A stretch of DNA of 64,000 nt from Sphaerimonospora cavernae (GCF_042435035.1 NZ_JBHMQT010000014.1:1-64000), one strand, 5' to 3'; shown: positions 26,005-35,415, numbered from the stretch's first letter. A program made the numbers and translations. Notes: generated by a model from the sequence alone, not told the origin.

Positions 26005-26145
26005 TCAGGAGACTACTCGTTGTTTCCCAGTTGGCAATGGCAGCGCGCGTGGATGAACGCCTTCCACGCCGTCCACGGTCCACAGAAAACGAAGTTCACA
26101 GGTGAAGCGTTCGACGGGACCTGTGCTGGGATCGAGCGGTCTCAT
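26005..26145 (-). pseudogene. Truncated N-terminal remnant of an HTH-DUF2690 regulator
   Basis: Codons 1-20 (MRPLDPSTGPVERFTCELRF) match the start of the intact gene at 24311-25288 (MRALDPNEGPVERFACELRA) in 15 of 20 positions. Identity then stops abruptly and a TGA follows at codon 47. The remainder of the regulator, including the membrane span and DUF2690 domain, is gone. The opposite strand of the divergent part reads WQWQRAWMNAFHAV, reminiscent of the intact protein's WPRWRERWMQAVAAV, so an internal inversion is possible. Confidence 0.65.
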
Positions 26146-26187
26146 ACGTCGCCCCACGGATTCCCCCCGAACGGAAAGGATCGACAG

Positions 26188-26607
26188 GTGAAGAGAACTA
26201 TCACCGTCCTCGCACTGGCTGGTGCGGTCGTGACGCTCGCCGCCACCGCGGTACCGGCCTCCGCCACACCATCCACCCAGGCGCCGAACAGCGCCCTCGC
26301 CGGCTGCTACAACACGGGCTGCAACGGCAGGGATCCCATTGATCAGGGGTGCACCGACGCCATCACCACCTACTCGCTGTCCACCTCGCTCGGGCGACTG
26401 GAGCACCGCTACAGCAGCACCTGCAACGCCTCCTGGGCGCGCATTACCGGCGCGAGTGCGGGTACCTGGTTCTATGTCCAAACGTGCTATGGCCCGTACG
26501 TCCAGACCTACAACGTGCCGTCTAGCTACGCCAGCGCCTACACCGACATGGTGCCCGGGCGTGACAACATTCGGGTGGGTAACGCAGTCAACCACGGGCC
26601 CTGCTGA
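26188..26607 (+). CDS. Secreted DUF2690-family protein
   Basis: 139 residues from GTG 26188, with AAAGGA eight nt before it. Signal peptide to about residue 27 (ALAGAVVTLAATAVPASA). The mature part GCYNTGCNGRDPIDQGC...LEHRYSSTCNASWARITG is the DUF2690 pattern, with five or more Cys likely oxidised outside the cell. Function unknown; related domains in this window sit on a membrane-tethered HTH protein, so the two may recognise a similar ligand or each other. Confidence 0.75.
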   Translation: MKRTITVLALAGAVVTLAATAVPASATPSTQAPNSALAGCYNTGCNGRDPIDQGCTDAITTYSLSTSLGRLEHRYSSTCNASWARITGASAGTWFYVQTCYGPYVQTYNVPSSYASAYTDMVPGRDNIRVGNAVNHGPC

Positions 26608-26762
26608 ACCCAACCCGAGTCTCCGAGCGGGCCGACCGGCGGCAGCTACCGGCCAACCTGGACGACGGGACCGCGTTCGCCATCGACTGCCGCCGGTAGC
26701 TTGGCGACCCACGCCTGACCTGATCGGGCCTCAAGCAGCGCTCGCGGTTCGGGAGAAGAAAT

Positions 26763-26791
26763 CGTGGGTTCGAATCCCGCCACGCTAACCA
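26763..26791 (+). other. tRNA 3'-end-like fragment, possible attachment-site remnant
   Basis: GTGGG-TTCGAAT-CCCGC is a well-formed T-arm followed by an acceptor-like CACGCTA, A and CCA. No matching D-arm or anticodon arm can be folded upstream; only an imperfect 5' partner (TAGCTTG at 26697) exists. A tRNA-style terminator follows. This is what integration into a tRNA gene leaves behind. Confidence 0.4.
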
Positions 26792-26803
26792 TGTAAGGCC
26801 AGT

Positions 26804-26835
26804 GGAAAGGCCGGCTCTCCGGAACCGGCCTTTCC
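26804..26835 (+). terminator. Terminator downstream of the tRNA-like fragment
   Basis: GGAAAGGCCGG / CCGGCCTTTCC, 11-bp perfect stem with a 10-nt loop, stem ending in TTTCC followed by ATATT. Confidence 0.75.
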
Positions 26836-27102
26836 ATATTCCCAGACAACCAATCGACCGAACGCCGGTGACGACTCGTACCGATTCCGTGGCGAACGCC
26901 GCAAGGCTGGTGCACCGACCGCCCGTTTGCTTTGCCGGTGGCATGATTCTTCAGCGTCGACACCGACCCTCCCGACGAGATCTGGCGGCGCTGAGCGTGG
27001 TGAAACCGCTGATAAACACCGCGCTCAGCGCGAGTGTGTTGTGGGGGCTCCGAGCTGCGCACATGGAACTTGTCGACACCCTGCGCTGAGCACCTTGGCA
27101 CA
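26836..27102. other. Intergenic region without recognisable gene
   Basis: About 270 bp between the terminator and the thiL stop. Short ORFs on both strands lack start signals and family resemblance. It may be old mobile-element debris. Confidence 0.4.
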
Positions 27103-28134
27103 TCATCCGCGGAAGTGGTCCCAGCCCCCACTCATCGTGGGGTGGCCGGTTATCTGGACGCCTTCGCCGGCGGTGACCTCGCCGATGGGTGTCCACTCGG
27201 GCGGGAGCCGTACGTCCGGGGGGAACGCCGCGGCGAGGGCGTGGTCGTCGCCGCCGGTCAGCACCCAGTCGAGCGGATCGACCTCGTCACCGAGCACACC
27301 GGCGGCCTCCGCGAAAATCTCGGGGATCGGCAGCGCGGCGGGATCCAGCCGGATGCCCACCCCGCTGGCCGCCGCGACGTGACCGAGATCCTGCAGCAGG
27401 CCGTCGCTGACGTCGAGCATGGCGGTCGCGCCGAGCCCGGCCGCCTCGGGCCCCTGGGCGTACGGCGGCCGCGGACGCCGATGTGCGTCGACCAGCGCGA
27501 CCAGACCCGGCGGCAGCCCTCCGGAGCCCCCCGCGCCTTCGCCCGGTGCGTCTCCAGTCCCCGGTACGCCTTCGGATGCCGGGACGGCACCGGAGGCGAG
27601 TCCGGCGCGCAGCAGAGCCAGGCCGGCCGCCGCGTAGCCGAGACGGCCGGCGACGGCGACGATGTGGCCGGGACGGGCGCCGGACCGGGTCACCGGCGGC
27701 CTGCCGCCGAGGTCGCCGAGCGCGGTCACGCCGATCATGACGATCTCCGACCGCGCGATGTCGCCGCCGGCCACGCCGGTTCCGGCGAGCGCGCACTCGT
27801 CGCGGAAGCCGTCCGTCAGCGCGTCCAGCCACTCGATCGCGGTGTCGGCGGGTAGTCCCAGGCCGACGACGAGCGATGTGGGCTCGGCTCCCATGGCGGC
27901 GATGTCCGCGAGGTTCTGAGCTGCCGACTTGCGGCCGATGTCGTACCCGCTGGACCAGTCGCGGCGGAAATGTCTCCCCTCGATCAGGACGTCGGTGGTG
28001 ACCACGACCCGGCCGTCGGGCGCGGTCAGGACCGCGGCGTCATCGCCCGGTCCGAGCAGCACGGCAGGGCTTTGCGAAAGACGACCCGTTATTCGGCTAA
28101 TTACTCCGAATTCACCGAGTTCTCCAACTGTGAT
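27103..28134 (-). CDS. thiL: Thiamine-monophosphate kinase
   Basis: About 343 residues. VGELGEFGVISRIT, GPGDDAAVL, VVTTDVLIEGRHF, AAQNLADIAAMGA and GGDIARS are ThiL motifs; it makes thiamine diphosphate. The start is problematic. The family-like N-terminus begins at an ATC codon (28132-28134) that has AGGGGG six nt upstream, while no in-frame ATG, GTG or TTG occurs until a GTG at 28209, inside the divergent gene. Either ATC is used, or a base change or error replaced ATG, or the long form is real. A Gly/Pro-rich insertion (GEGVPGTGDAPGEGAGGSGG-type) expands the middle. Confidence 0.9.
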   Translation of the reverse strand: MTVGELGEFGVISRITGRLSQSPAVLLGPGDDAAVLTAPDGRVVVTTDVLIEGRHFRRDWSSGYDIGRKSAAQNLADIAAMGAEPTSLVVGLGLPADTAIEWLDALTDGFRDECALAGTGVAGGDIARSEIVMIGVTALGDLGGRPPVTRSGARPGHIVAVAGRLGYAAAGLALLRAGLASGAVPASEGVPGTGDAPGEGAGGSGGLPPGLVALVDAHRRPRPPYAQGPEAAGLGATAMLDVSDGLLQDLGHVAAASGVGIRLDPAALPIPEIFAEAAGVLGDEVDPLDWVLTGGDDHALAAAFPPDVRLPPEWTPIGEVTAGEGVQITGHPTMSGGWDHFRG

Positions 28135-28200
28135 GACACACCCCCTGTGTATTCGAGGTACGGTTACGCTCCGGCACTGATCTCTATCCGGGAGGACGGC

Positions 28201-28434
28201 ATGGTCCACGCCTACATCCTTATCCAGACCGAGGTCGGCAAGGCGGCCAGCGTGGCCGGGGAGATCTCCTCGATCACCGGCGTGACCAAGGCCGAGGACG
28301 TCACCGGCCCGTACGACGTGATCGTCCGCGCTGAGGCCAACAACGTGGACGAACTGGGCAAGCTCGTCGTGGCCCAGATCCAGAGCGTGGAGGGGATCAC
28401 CCGTACACTAACCTGTCCGATCGTTCATATCTGA
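28201..28434 (+). CDS. Stand-alone Lrp/AsnC ligand-binding (RAM) domain protein
   Basis: 77 residues consisting only of the RAM domain (VHAYILIQTEVGKAASVAGEI...VTGPYDVIVRAEANNVDELGKLV). No HTH. Such stand-alone domains bind amino acids and assemble into rings, possibly modifying full-length Lrp proteins. GGGAGGACGGC precedes the ATG. It is divergent from thiL, sharing a 66-bp control region. Confidence 0.88.
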   Translation: MVHAYILIQTEVGKAASVAGEISSITGVTKAEDVTGPYDVIVRAEANNVDELGKLVVAQIQSVEGITRTLTCPIVHI

Positions 28435-28473
28435 CGAGAGAGCCGGGCAGACGATCCGGCCCGATCTGGCTGG

Positions 28474-28929
28474 ATGGCTATGCGAAGACTGTCCTTTGTT
28501 TCCGGGGTGGTAGCCGTCCTGGCCACCATGTCGGCTGCCCTGACCGGGTGCTCCACCACCGTCCATGTCGACCCGCCGTCGCCGACCGGTGCCGCCGCGG
28601 AGGCGTGCCGCAGACTCGGCGTCGTACTCCCCCACGCGCTGGACGGCGCCAACCGCACGATGTTCGAGCCCGCATCGTCGTACGTCTCCGTCTGGGGAGA
28701 CGGAGAGATCATGCTGCGCTGCGGCGTGCCCCGGCCCACGGAGATGGCGCCGACCGACGAGGTCTCCGACATCAACGGGGTCGGGTGGTTCTCCGATCCC
28801 CGGCGGCCGCTGCTGTTCACCGCCGTCAACCGGGTGGCGTACGTCGAGGTGACCATCTCGAAGAAGCACATCCCCGGCGAGGTCCTGGTCGACCTCGCCG
28901 ACCCGATCAAGAAGACCATCCCGGAATAG
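28474..28929 (+). CDS. DUF3515 lipoprotein
   Basis: 151 residues. Signal peptide with lipobox LTGC (near residue 25), then SPTGAAAEACRRLGVVLPHALDG and a Cys-containing LRCGVPRPTE, the DUF3515 pattern of actinobacteria. Function unknown. ATG 28474 or 28480; neither has a strong ribosome-binding site. Convergent with ddl. Confidence 0.8.
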   Translation: MAMRRLSFVSGVVAVLATMSAALTGCSTTVHVDPPSPTGAAAEACRRLGVVLPHALDGANRTMFEPASSYVSVWGDGEIMLRCGVPRPTEMAPTDEVSDINGVGWFSDPRRPLLFTAVNRVAYVEVTISKKHIPGEVLVDLADPIKKTIPE

Positions 28930-28949
28930 CCCGCCCCTTCCCCGACGGT

Positions 28950-30074
<1,125 letters not shown>

Positions 30075-30185
30075 GGTGTCCGAATCTACCGCCTCTTGCC
30101 GGGCAAAACGGCTCGTCAGCCGCGCGCCCGGCCAATCTATGACCAGGCGTACGGCCAACCTATGATCAGGGCATACGACCCGAGG

Positions 30186-31193
30186 TCAGACGCCGTAACG
30201 CTCGGGTTTGGGGGCCCGGGACATCAGCAGCGCGGCCGCCTCACGGGGCGTCATGCCGTCGTGTACGACGCCCACGACCACCTCGGTGATCGGCATCTCC
30301 ACGTTGTACTTGCGCGCCAGGCCGAGCACGGACTCGCAGGACTTGACGCCTTCCGCGGTCTGCCTGGTCGCCGCCACGACCTCGTCCAGAGTCATCCCAC
30401 GCCCCAGGTTCTCGCCGAAGGTGCGGTTGCGGGACAGCGGGGACGTGCAGGTCGCGACGAGGTCGCCCATCCCGGCGAGCCCGGCGAACGTGTGCTGGTC
30501 GGCCCCGAGCGCGGCGCCCAGGCGGGCGATCTCGGCGAGCCCGCGGGTCATCAGCACGGCCTGGGCGTTGTCCCCCAGGCCCATGCCCGCCGCGACGCCG
30601 ACGGCCAGCGCGATGACGTTCTTGACCGCGCCGCCGAGTTCGACCCCGATGACGTCCGGATTGGTGTAGGTGCGAAACCACGGCAGGTGGCAGGCCTCCT
30701 GGAGCCGGTCGGCCACCTCGCTGTCGGAGCAGGCGACGACGGTGGCGGCGGGCTGGCGCCCGGCCAGCTCACCGACCAGGTTCGGCCCCGACACGACCGC
30801 CACCCGCTGCTCCGGCACCTCGGCCACCTCGCGGATGACCTCGCTCATCCGCTTGCAGGTGCCGAGTTCCACGCCCTTCATGAGGCTGACGAGCACCGCG
30901 CCGTCGGGGATGAAGGGCTTCCACTCCACGAGGTTGCGCCGGAGCGTCTGCGCCGGGACCGCGAGCACCACGTAGTCGGCGCCGTCCATCGCTTCGGCGG
31001 GGTCGGTGGTGGCGCGCAGCGTCTCGGGAAGCCGCAGGCCCGGCAGATAGTCCGGGTTCTCGTGCCGCTCGTTGATCGCGTCGACGACCGCCGCCCGCCG
31101 ACCCCACAGGGTCGTACGGGTGCCCGCCTCCGCGAGGATCACCGCGAACATGGTGCCCCACGAGCCGGTTCCGAACACGACCGCCTTGCTCAC
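30186..31193 (-). CDS. gpsA: NAD(P)H-dependent glycerol-3-phosphate dehydrogenase
   Basis: 335 residues from GTG 31193 (GGGGGCGGCAA upstream). VFGTGSWGTMFA is the dinucleotide-binding loop; SGPNLVGELA, ELGGAVKNVIALAVG and GDLVATCTSPLSRNRTFG are GpsA signatures. It supplies glycerol-3-phosphate for phospholipids and lies next to plsC, which acts in the same route. Confidence 0.96.
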   Translation of the reverse strand: MSKAVVFGTGSWGTMFAVILAEAGTRTTLWGRRAAVVDAINERHENPDYLPGLRLPETLRATTDPAEAMDGADYVVLAVPAQTLRRNLVEWKPFIPDGAVLVSLMKGVELGTCKRMSEVIREVAEVPEQRVAVVSGPNLVGELAGRQPAATVVACSDSEVADRLQEACHLPWFRTYTNPDVIGVELGGAVKNVIALAVGVAAGMGLGDNAQAVLMTRGLAEIARLGAALGADQHTFAGLAGMGDLVATCTSPLSRNRTFGENLGRGMTLDEVVAATRQTAEGVKSCESVLGLARKYNVEMPITEVVVGVVHDGMTPREAAALLMSRAPKPERYGV

Positions 31194-31263
31194 TTGCCGC
31201 CCCCGCCACTCCTGCTCCCACCGGGCTCGCTCCCGTCCCGGTCGTCCCTCACCGTACGCCCTG

Positions 31264-31998
31264 TCAGGCGCTCTCACCGTTCTTGGGGTCGTACGGAACG
31301 TCCGGCGCCTTCTCGTCGCGGATCTCCGCGAGCAGGCCGGTGATGTCCGCCATGATGTCGGCGGTCGCCTCGCGCAGGACCGACGCCCGCAGCGGCTGCC
31401 CGGCGTACTTGGTCAGGTCGACGGGCGGCCCGGCGAGCACCTGGAACTTCTTGCGCGGAAACAGCCGCGGCTTCTTCGCGCCGTACGGCAGGAGATCCTG
31501 GGCCCCCCAGTGAGCGATCGGGATCACCGGCACGCCGGTCTTGAGTGCCAGGCGGGCGACTCCCGTCTTGCCCTCCATCGGCCAGAGATCGGGATCGCGG
31601 GTGATCGTGCCCTCCACGTAGAACAGGATGCACGCCCCCGCCCGCAGCCGCTCCTCGGCGATCTTCAGCGACTGGGTGGCCTCGGTGCTGCCGCGGTGGA
31701 CGGGGATCGCCTGGAGCTGGGTGACCGCGTGACCAAGGAAGCGCACCTTGAAGAGCCCGGCCTTGGCCAGGATCGTCGGCCAGCGCCCGGTGTTGTAGAT
31801 GTAGTGCGAGAGCAACACCGGGTCCGACCAGGACAGGTGGTTGGCGGCGAGGATCAGGCCCCCCTCGCGCGGCACGTGCTCTCCACCGCGCCAGTTCCGT
31901 TTCACGAACAGCCGTGACAGCGGTTTGACGACGACGACCGCGAGGGCCTCCCAGAAGCGGGGCGGACGTCCGGCTCGGCGGCGGCGGGGCTTAGTCAC
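31264..31998 (-). CDS. plsC: 1-acyl-sn-glycerol-3-phosphate acyltransferase
   Basis: 244 residues. The HX4D acyltransferase motif is NHLSWSDP, followed by the FYVEGTITRDPDLWP substrate block. GTG 31998 has GGAGAGAAACCCCA before it. N-terminal basic stretch KPRRRRAGRPPR then a hydrophobic segment. Upstream of gpsA by 70 nt on the same strand. Confidence 0.92.
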   Translation of the reverse strand: MTKPRRRRAGRPPRFWEALAVVVVKPLSRLFVKRNWRGGEHVPREGGLILAANHLSWSDPVLLSHYIYNTGRWPTILAKAGLFKVRFLGHAVTQLQAIPVHRGSTEATQSLKIAEERLRAGACILFYVEGTITRDPDLWPMEGKTGVARLALKTGVPVIPIAHWGAQDLLPYGAKKPRLFPRKKFQVLAGPPVDLTKYAGQPLRASVLREATADIMADITGLLAEIRDEKAPDVPYDPKNGESA

Positions 31999-32102
31999 TG
32001 GGGTTTCTCTCCAAGATCTTCCGAGATCACGGGATGACCGCGGGATGCGGCACAAGTCTCCCGGTTGGCCATCGGAAATGTCGAGGCGGGATGCTTGACG
32101 AC

Positions 32103-32738
32103 ATGCAGTGCACGCGATGGTCCATTGTGGTCCCCGTCAAGACCCTGATCCGGGCGAAGACACGCCTGGCCGCGGCGGCCGGGCCGTACCGTGCCGATCT
32201 CGCGGTGGCGGTCGCGTGCGACACGGTGTCGGCGGCGCTGCGCTGCCCGCTGGTGGCACGCGTGGTGGTGGTGACGGCGGACCCGGTGCCGGCGCGGCGC
32301 CTCGCGGAGGTGGGCGCCCACGTGGTGGCCGACCCGGACCGAGGCCTCAACACCGCCCTGCGCTTCGGCGCCGTCGAGGCCGTACGGCTCGCGCCCGCCG
32401 ACGCGATCGGGGCGCTGCAGGCCGACCTGCCGGCGCTGCGGCCCGCCGAACTGGAGCACGTGCTGGCCGCGGCCGCGGAGTTCGAGCAGTCGTTCGTCCC
32501 CGACGCCGCCGACGTGGGCACCACCTTCTACGGCGTACGGCCCGGCGTGCCGTTCCTGCCCGGTTTCGGCGGCGAGTCCCGGGCGCGGCACCTGTCCGGC
32601 GGAGCCAAGGAGCTGACCCTGGACGGCGTCTCCTCGGTCCGGCGGGACGTCGACACGGTGGAGGACCTGCGCGAGGCCCTCGCCCTGGGCGTCGGCCCCG
32701 CCACCGCGGCGGTCGCCGCGCTCCTGAACTCGGTCTAG
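32103..32738 (+). CDS. cofC: 2-phospho-L-lactate (or PEP) guanylyltransferase, F420 biosynthesis
   Basis: 211 residues. WSIVVPVKTLIRAKTRLA (nucleotide-binding start), VVTADPVPARRLAEVGA, the GLNTALRFG loop, ALQADLPALRP and a GFGGESRARHL segment fit CofC/FbiD. It makes the guanylylated precursor of coenzyme F420, usual in this group. Its TAG stop overlaps the TAG of the convergent DHA2 gene (shared TA at 32736-32737). Confidence 0.9.
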   Translation: MQCTRWSIVVPVKTLIRAKTRLAAAAGPYRADLAVAVACDTVSAALRCPLVARVVVVTADPVPARRLAEVGAHVVADPDRGLNTALRFGAVEAVRLAPADAIGALQADLPALRPAELEHVLAAAAEFEQSFVPDAADVGTTFYGVRPGVPFLPGFGGESRARHLSGGAKELTLDGVSSVRRDVDTVEDLREALALGVGPATAAVAALLNSV

Positions 32739-34207
32739 TGGGACGCCTCGGCGTCCTCACGTGCCCGTCTGGGCAGGAGGAAGGCCGTCGCGAACACCGC
32801 GAGGAGCATGCCCGCAACCACCCAGAGCGTGACCTTCATGGCGTGGTCGAAGCTCGCCGGCGTGGGGACGCTCCCGAGCCGGTCGAAGAAGACCGTGCCC
32901 AGCAGCGCCACGCCGAACGCGTTGCCGAGTTGCTGGACCGCCGTCAGCGTGCCGGACGCGGAACCCGTCTCATGCTGCTCCACCCCGGCCAGCACGATGT
33001 CGAAGAACGGCGCCATCAGCAGGCTCATGCCGATGCCGGCGACGACGAGAGCGGGCGTGAGCTGCCAGGGCGTGACCTGCGTCCCGGCGATGTTCAGCGT
33101 GAGCAGGACCCCGAGCACACCCAGGGTCATGATCAGGACTCCGCCCTGCAGCACCTTGCGGCCGAACCTCTGCAGCGGCTGGACGATTCCGAAACCCACG
33201 ACCATGCCGGCCGACCACGGCACCATCGCCAGGCCCGCCTTGAGCGTCGAGTAGCCGAGCCCGATCTGCGTGAAGAGGTTGAACACCAGCATGAACCCGG
33301 CCATGCCGGCGAAGAACACCAGGCCGGTGGCCATGCCGCCGGTGAACGCCCGCTTGCTGAACAGGCTGGGCACGACCAGCGGATCCCCACCCTGACGGCT
33401 CTTACGTGACTGGAGCCGGGCGAAGACCGCGAACACCGCGACCGAGGCGCCCAGCATGATGAACGTCCAGGCCGGCCAGCCGTTCTCGCGCCCCTGGACC
33501 AGCGGATAGATCACCAGGAAACCGCCCAGGGTCGCCAGGACGACTCCGGGGAGGTCGAGCCGCAGCGGGTGCGGCGACCTCGACTCGGGCAGGAAGCGCA
33601 GCCCGGCGAGCAGCGCGGCGAGGCCGAGCGGCAGGTTGACAAAGAAGATCATTCGCCAGCCCGAGCCGAAGTAGTCGGCCTGCACCAGCCAGCCCGCCAG
33701 GATCGGCCCGCCGACGGCGGACAGTCCCATGACCGGGCCGAAGAACGAGAAGGCCGCCGCCATCTCCTTCGGCGGGAACATCTCCTTGATCATGCCGAGT
33801 CCCTGTGGCAGCATGACGGCGCCGAACAGGCCCTGGGCGACGCGTGCCGCGATCAGCATGCCGGGTGACTGTGCGGCCCCGCACAGTAGCGAAGCCAGCG
33901 TGAAGCCGACCGCACCGATCAGGAACATGCGCTTGCGCCCCACGATGTCACCGAGCCGGCCTCCGGTGATGAGACCGACCGCCATGGAGAGCATGTATGC
34001 GGCGCCGAGCCACTGGATGGTCGCGCCGGTGCCGCCGAGATCGGCCCGCATGCTCGGGGCGGCGATGTTGGTCACCATCGCGTCGAGGAGGTCCATCACC
34101 TCCGCCGCCAGAATCACGAAAAGGGCGGCCCAGCGCCACCGGTACGGCACCGCCTCGTCATCCGGTGGCGCCGAGACCGGCGCCGTGAGATCCGCAGGGT
34201 TGGCCAT
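32735..34207 (-). CDS. DHA2-family MFS drug exporter (14 TM)
   Basis: 490 residues. Fourteen-span layout; motif A is GGRLGDIVGRKRMFLIG, motif C is FGPVMGLSAVGGPILAGWLV, and the N-terminal motif is EVMDLLDAMVTNIAAPSM. Proton-driven multidrug export, EmrB/LfrA type. AAGGAGGAGCG precedes the ATG. Divergent from a TetR regulator with two large palindromes in the shared region, so expression is presumably induced by the exported drug. Confidence 0.92.
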   Translation of the reverse strand: MANPADLTAPVSAPPDDEAVPYRWRWAALFVILAAEVMDLLDAMVTNIAAPSMRADLGGTGATIQWLGAAYMLSMAVGLITGGRLGDIVGRKRMFLIGAVGFTLASLLCGAAQSPGMLIAARVAQGLFGAVMLPQGLGMIKEMFPPKEMAAAFSFFGPVMGLSAVGGPILAGWLVQADYFGSGWRMIFFVNLPLGLAALLAGLRFLPESRSPHPLRLDLPGVVLATLGGFLVIYPLVQGRENGWPAWTFIMLGASVAVFAVFARLQSRKSRQGGDPLVVPSLFSKRAFTGGMATGLVFFAGMAGFMLVFNLFTQIGLGYSTLKAGLAMVPWSAGMVVGFGIVQPLQRFGRKVLQGGVLIMTLGVLGVLLTLNIAGTQVTPWQLTPALVVAGIGMSLLMAPFFDIVLAGVEQHETGSASGTLTAVQQLGNAFGVALLGTVFFDRLGSVPTPASFDHAMKVTLWVVAGMLLAVFATAFLLPRRAREDAEASH

Positions 34208-34241
34208 CGCTCCTCCTTGAGTTGTGTGGCTTTCTGCGATA

Positions 34242-34272
34242 TGAACACTGTTCTCTGAGAGAACAGTGTTCA
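34242..34272. promoter_or_regulatory. 31-bp palindromic operator (TetR site)
   Basis: TGAACACTGTTCTCT-G-AGAGAACAGTGTTCA, perfectly symmetrical apart from the central base. A further half-site CAGTGTTCA is at 34339-34347, nearer the TetR gene. Confidence 0.8.
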
Positions 34273-34287
34273 GCGCAAATCCGTACA

Positions 34288-34328
34288 CACGATATATCTC
34301 ATTCGTGGGGATGACAAGATATATCGTG
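34288..34328. promoter_or_regulatory. Second inverted repeat, AT-rich 12-bp arms
   Basis: CACGATATATCT (34288-34299) and AGATATATCGTG (34317-34328), separated by 17 bp. Its sequence is unrelated to the first palindrome, suggesting a second regulator or a promoter-overlapping site. Confidence 0.65.
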
Positions 34329-34402
34329 AAGGTGCGAGCAGTGTTCACCTCGTGGTAGCACCGTTCACTACGATGTCCCGGGGAGAGCGGGAGGCTCGGA
34401 AG

Positions 34403-35143
34403 ATGAGCGAGAAGGACATGCCCACGCCGCCGTGGGAGCGTCCGCGCAGGCGCCCGGCCCCGGCCCGGATCCCCCTGACCCGCGACCGGATCGTCGAGGC
34501 CGCTTTCGTCGTCCTCGACCGGGAGGGCTACGACCGGCTGAGCATGCGCCAGGTGGCGGCCGAGCTGGGCGTGGCCGTCTCAGCCCTGTACGCCCATATC
34601 AGCGGCAAGGACGACCTGCTGGAGCTGATGTACCACCGCCTGTTCGACGGTGCCGAGGTGCCCGATCCCGATCCCGCCCGCTGGCAGCAGCAGATCAGGG
34701 AGTACGCCTCGCAGAGCCGGGACCGGCTGAAGCGCCACCGTGACGCGGCGCGGATCTCCATGGGCAATGTCCCCTTCTCACCTGAGTTGCTCCCCCACAT
34801 GGAACGGCTCCTCGCCCTCTTGAGCGCGGCCGGCCTGCCCGACCGGGTGACGGCGATCGCCGGCGACCTGCTGTCGACGTACGTGAACGGGTTCGTCCTG
34901 GAGGAAGGCATGTGGGCCGAGCGCTACCGGGACACGGACGTCAGGTCGTGGGAGGCGATGCGCGACGAGATCCGCGGCTACTTCGCCTCCCTTCCTCCGG
35001 ACCGGTTCCCGAACATGGTGAGACTGGCCGAGCTGATGGTGGACGAGTCCAACGACTACCGGTACGACCTCGGTCTCGAGATCATCCTCCGCGGCCTCGC
35101 CTCGTACATCGGCGATCAGAGCATGCCACGCGAGCACGGGTAG
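34403..35143 (+). CDS. TetR-family transcriptional regulator
   Basis: 246 residues. HTH of the TetR_N type: RIVEAAFVVLDREGYDRLSMRQVAAELGV...LYAHISGKDDLLELM. The C-terminal region resembles TetR_C ligand-binding domains of the tetracycline-repressor class. ATG 34403 has GGGAGG eight nt before it. It is divergent from the DHA2 exporter and probably represses it and itself through the palindromes at 34242-34328. Confidence 0.92.
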   Translation: MSEKDMPTPPWERPRRRPAPARIPLTRDRIVEAAFVVLDREGYDRLSMRQVAAELGVAVSALYAHISGKDDLLELMYHRLFDGAEVPDPDPARWQQQIREYASQSRDRLKRHRDAARISMGNVPFSPELLPHMERLLALLSAAGLPDRVTAIAGDLLSTYVNGFVLEEGMWAERYRDTDVRSWEAMRDEIRGYFASLPPDRFPNMVRLAELMVDESNDYRYDLGLEIILRGLASYIGDQSMPREHG

Positions 35144-35152
35144 GCTGATCGC

Positions 35153-35353
35153 GTGCAGGCCACGGTCAAGGTGTTCGAACCCGAGACGCGTTCGGGCTCG
35201 GTGTTCCTCGATGACGGTACGGAGATGCCGTTCGACGCGGAGGCGTTCGACGCGGGACCGCTGCGGCACCTGCGCTCCGGGCAGCGGGTCAACATCGTCC
35301 TCGCGGCCGGGCGCGTCACCTACGTCACGCTCTCGACGTTCCCCACACCCTGA
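35153..35353 (+). CDS. Small cold-shock-domain-like (OB-fold) protein
   Basis: 66 residues from GTG 35153, 9 nt after the TetR stop. VKVFEPETRSGSVFLDDGTEMPFDAEAF...LRSGQRVNIVL follows the strand order of a cold-shock domain but lacks the RNP1 aromatic motif. Possibly an RNA- or ssDNA-binding protein; not proven. The last codons and stop are tandemly repeated downstream. Confidence 0.7.
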   Translation: MQATVKVFEPETRSGSVFLDDGTEMPFDAEAFDAGPLRHLRSGQRVNIVLAAGRVTYVTLSTFPTP

Positions 35354-35397
35354 TGACCGGCGTTCCCCACACCCTGACCGGCGTTCCCCACACCCTG
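35335..35397 (+). repeat. 21-bp tandem repeat, three copies, beginning inside the gene end
   Basis: The 21-bp unit gacgttccccacaccctgatg at the end of the CSD-like gene (35335-35355) is followed by two identical copies of accggcgttccccacaccctg (35356-35376 and 35377-35397). Each carries a TGA at the same phase. Confidence 0.85.
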
Positions 35398-35415
35398 AGC
35401 CAGCCGCGATACGAC

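Noticed and set aside
26697..26791. Complete tRNA gene
   Set aside because: D-arm and anticodon arm cannot be folded; only the T-arm and 3' acceptor are convincing.
26951..27196. 82-codon minus-strand ORF that might be a transposase relic
   Set aside because: No motif or inverted repeat found; start lies in the thiL end.
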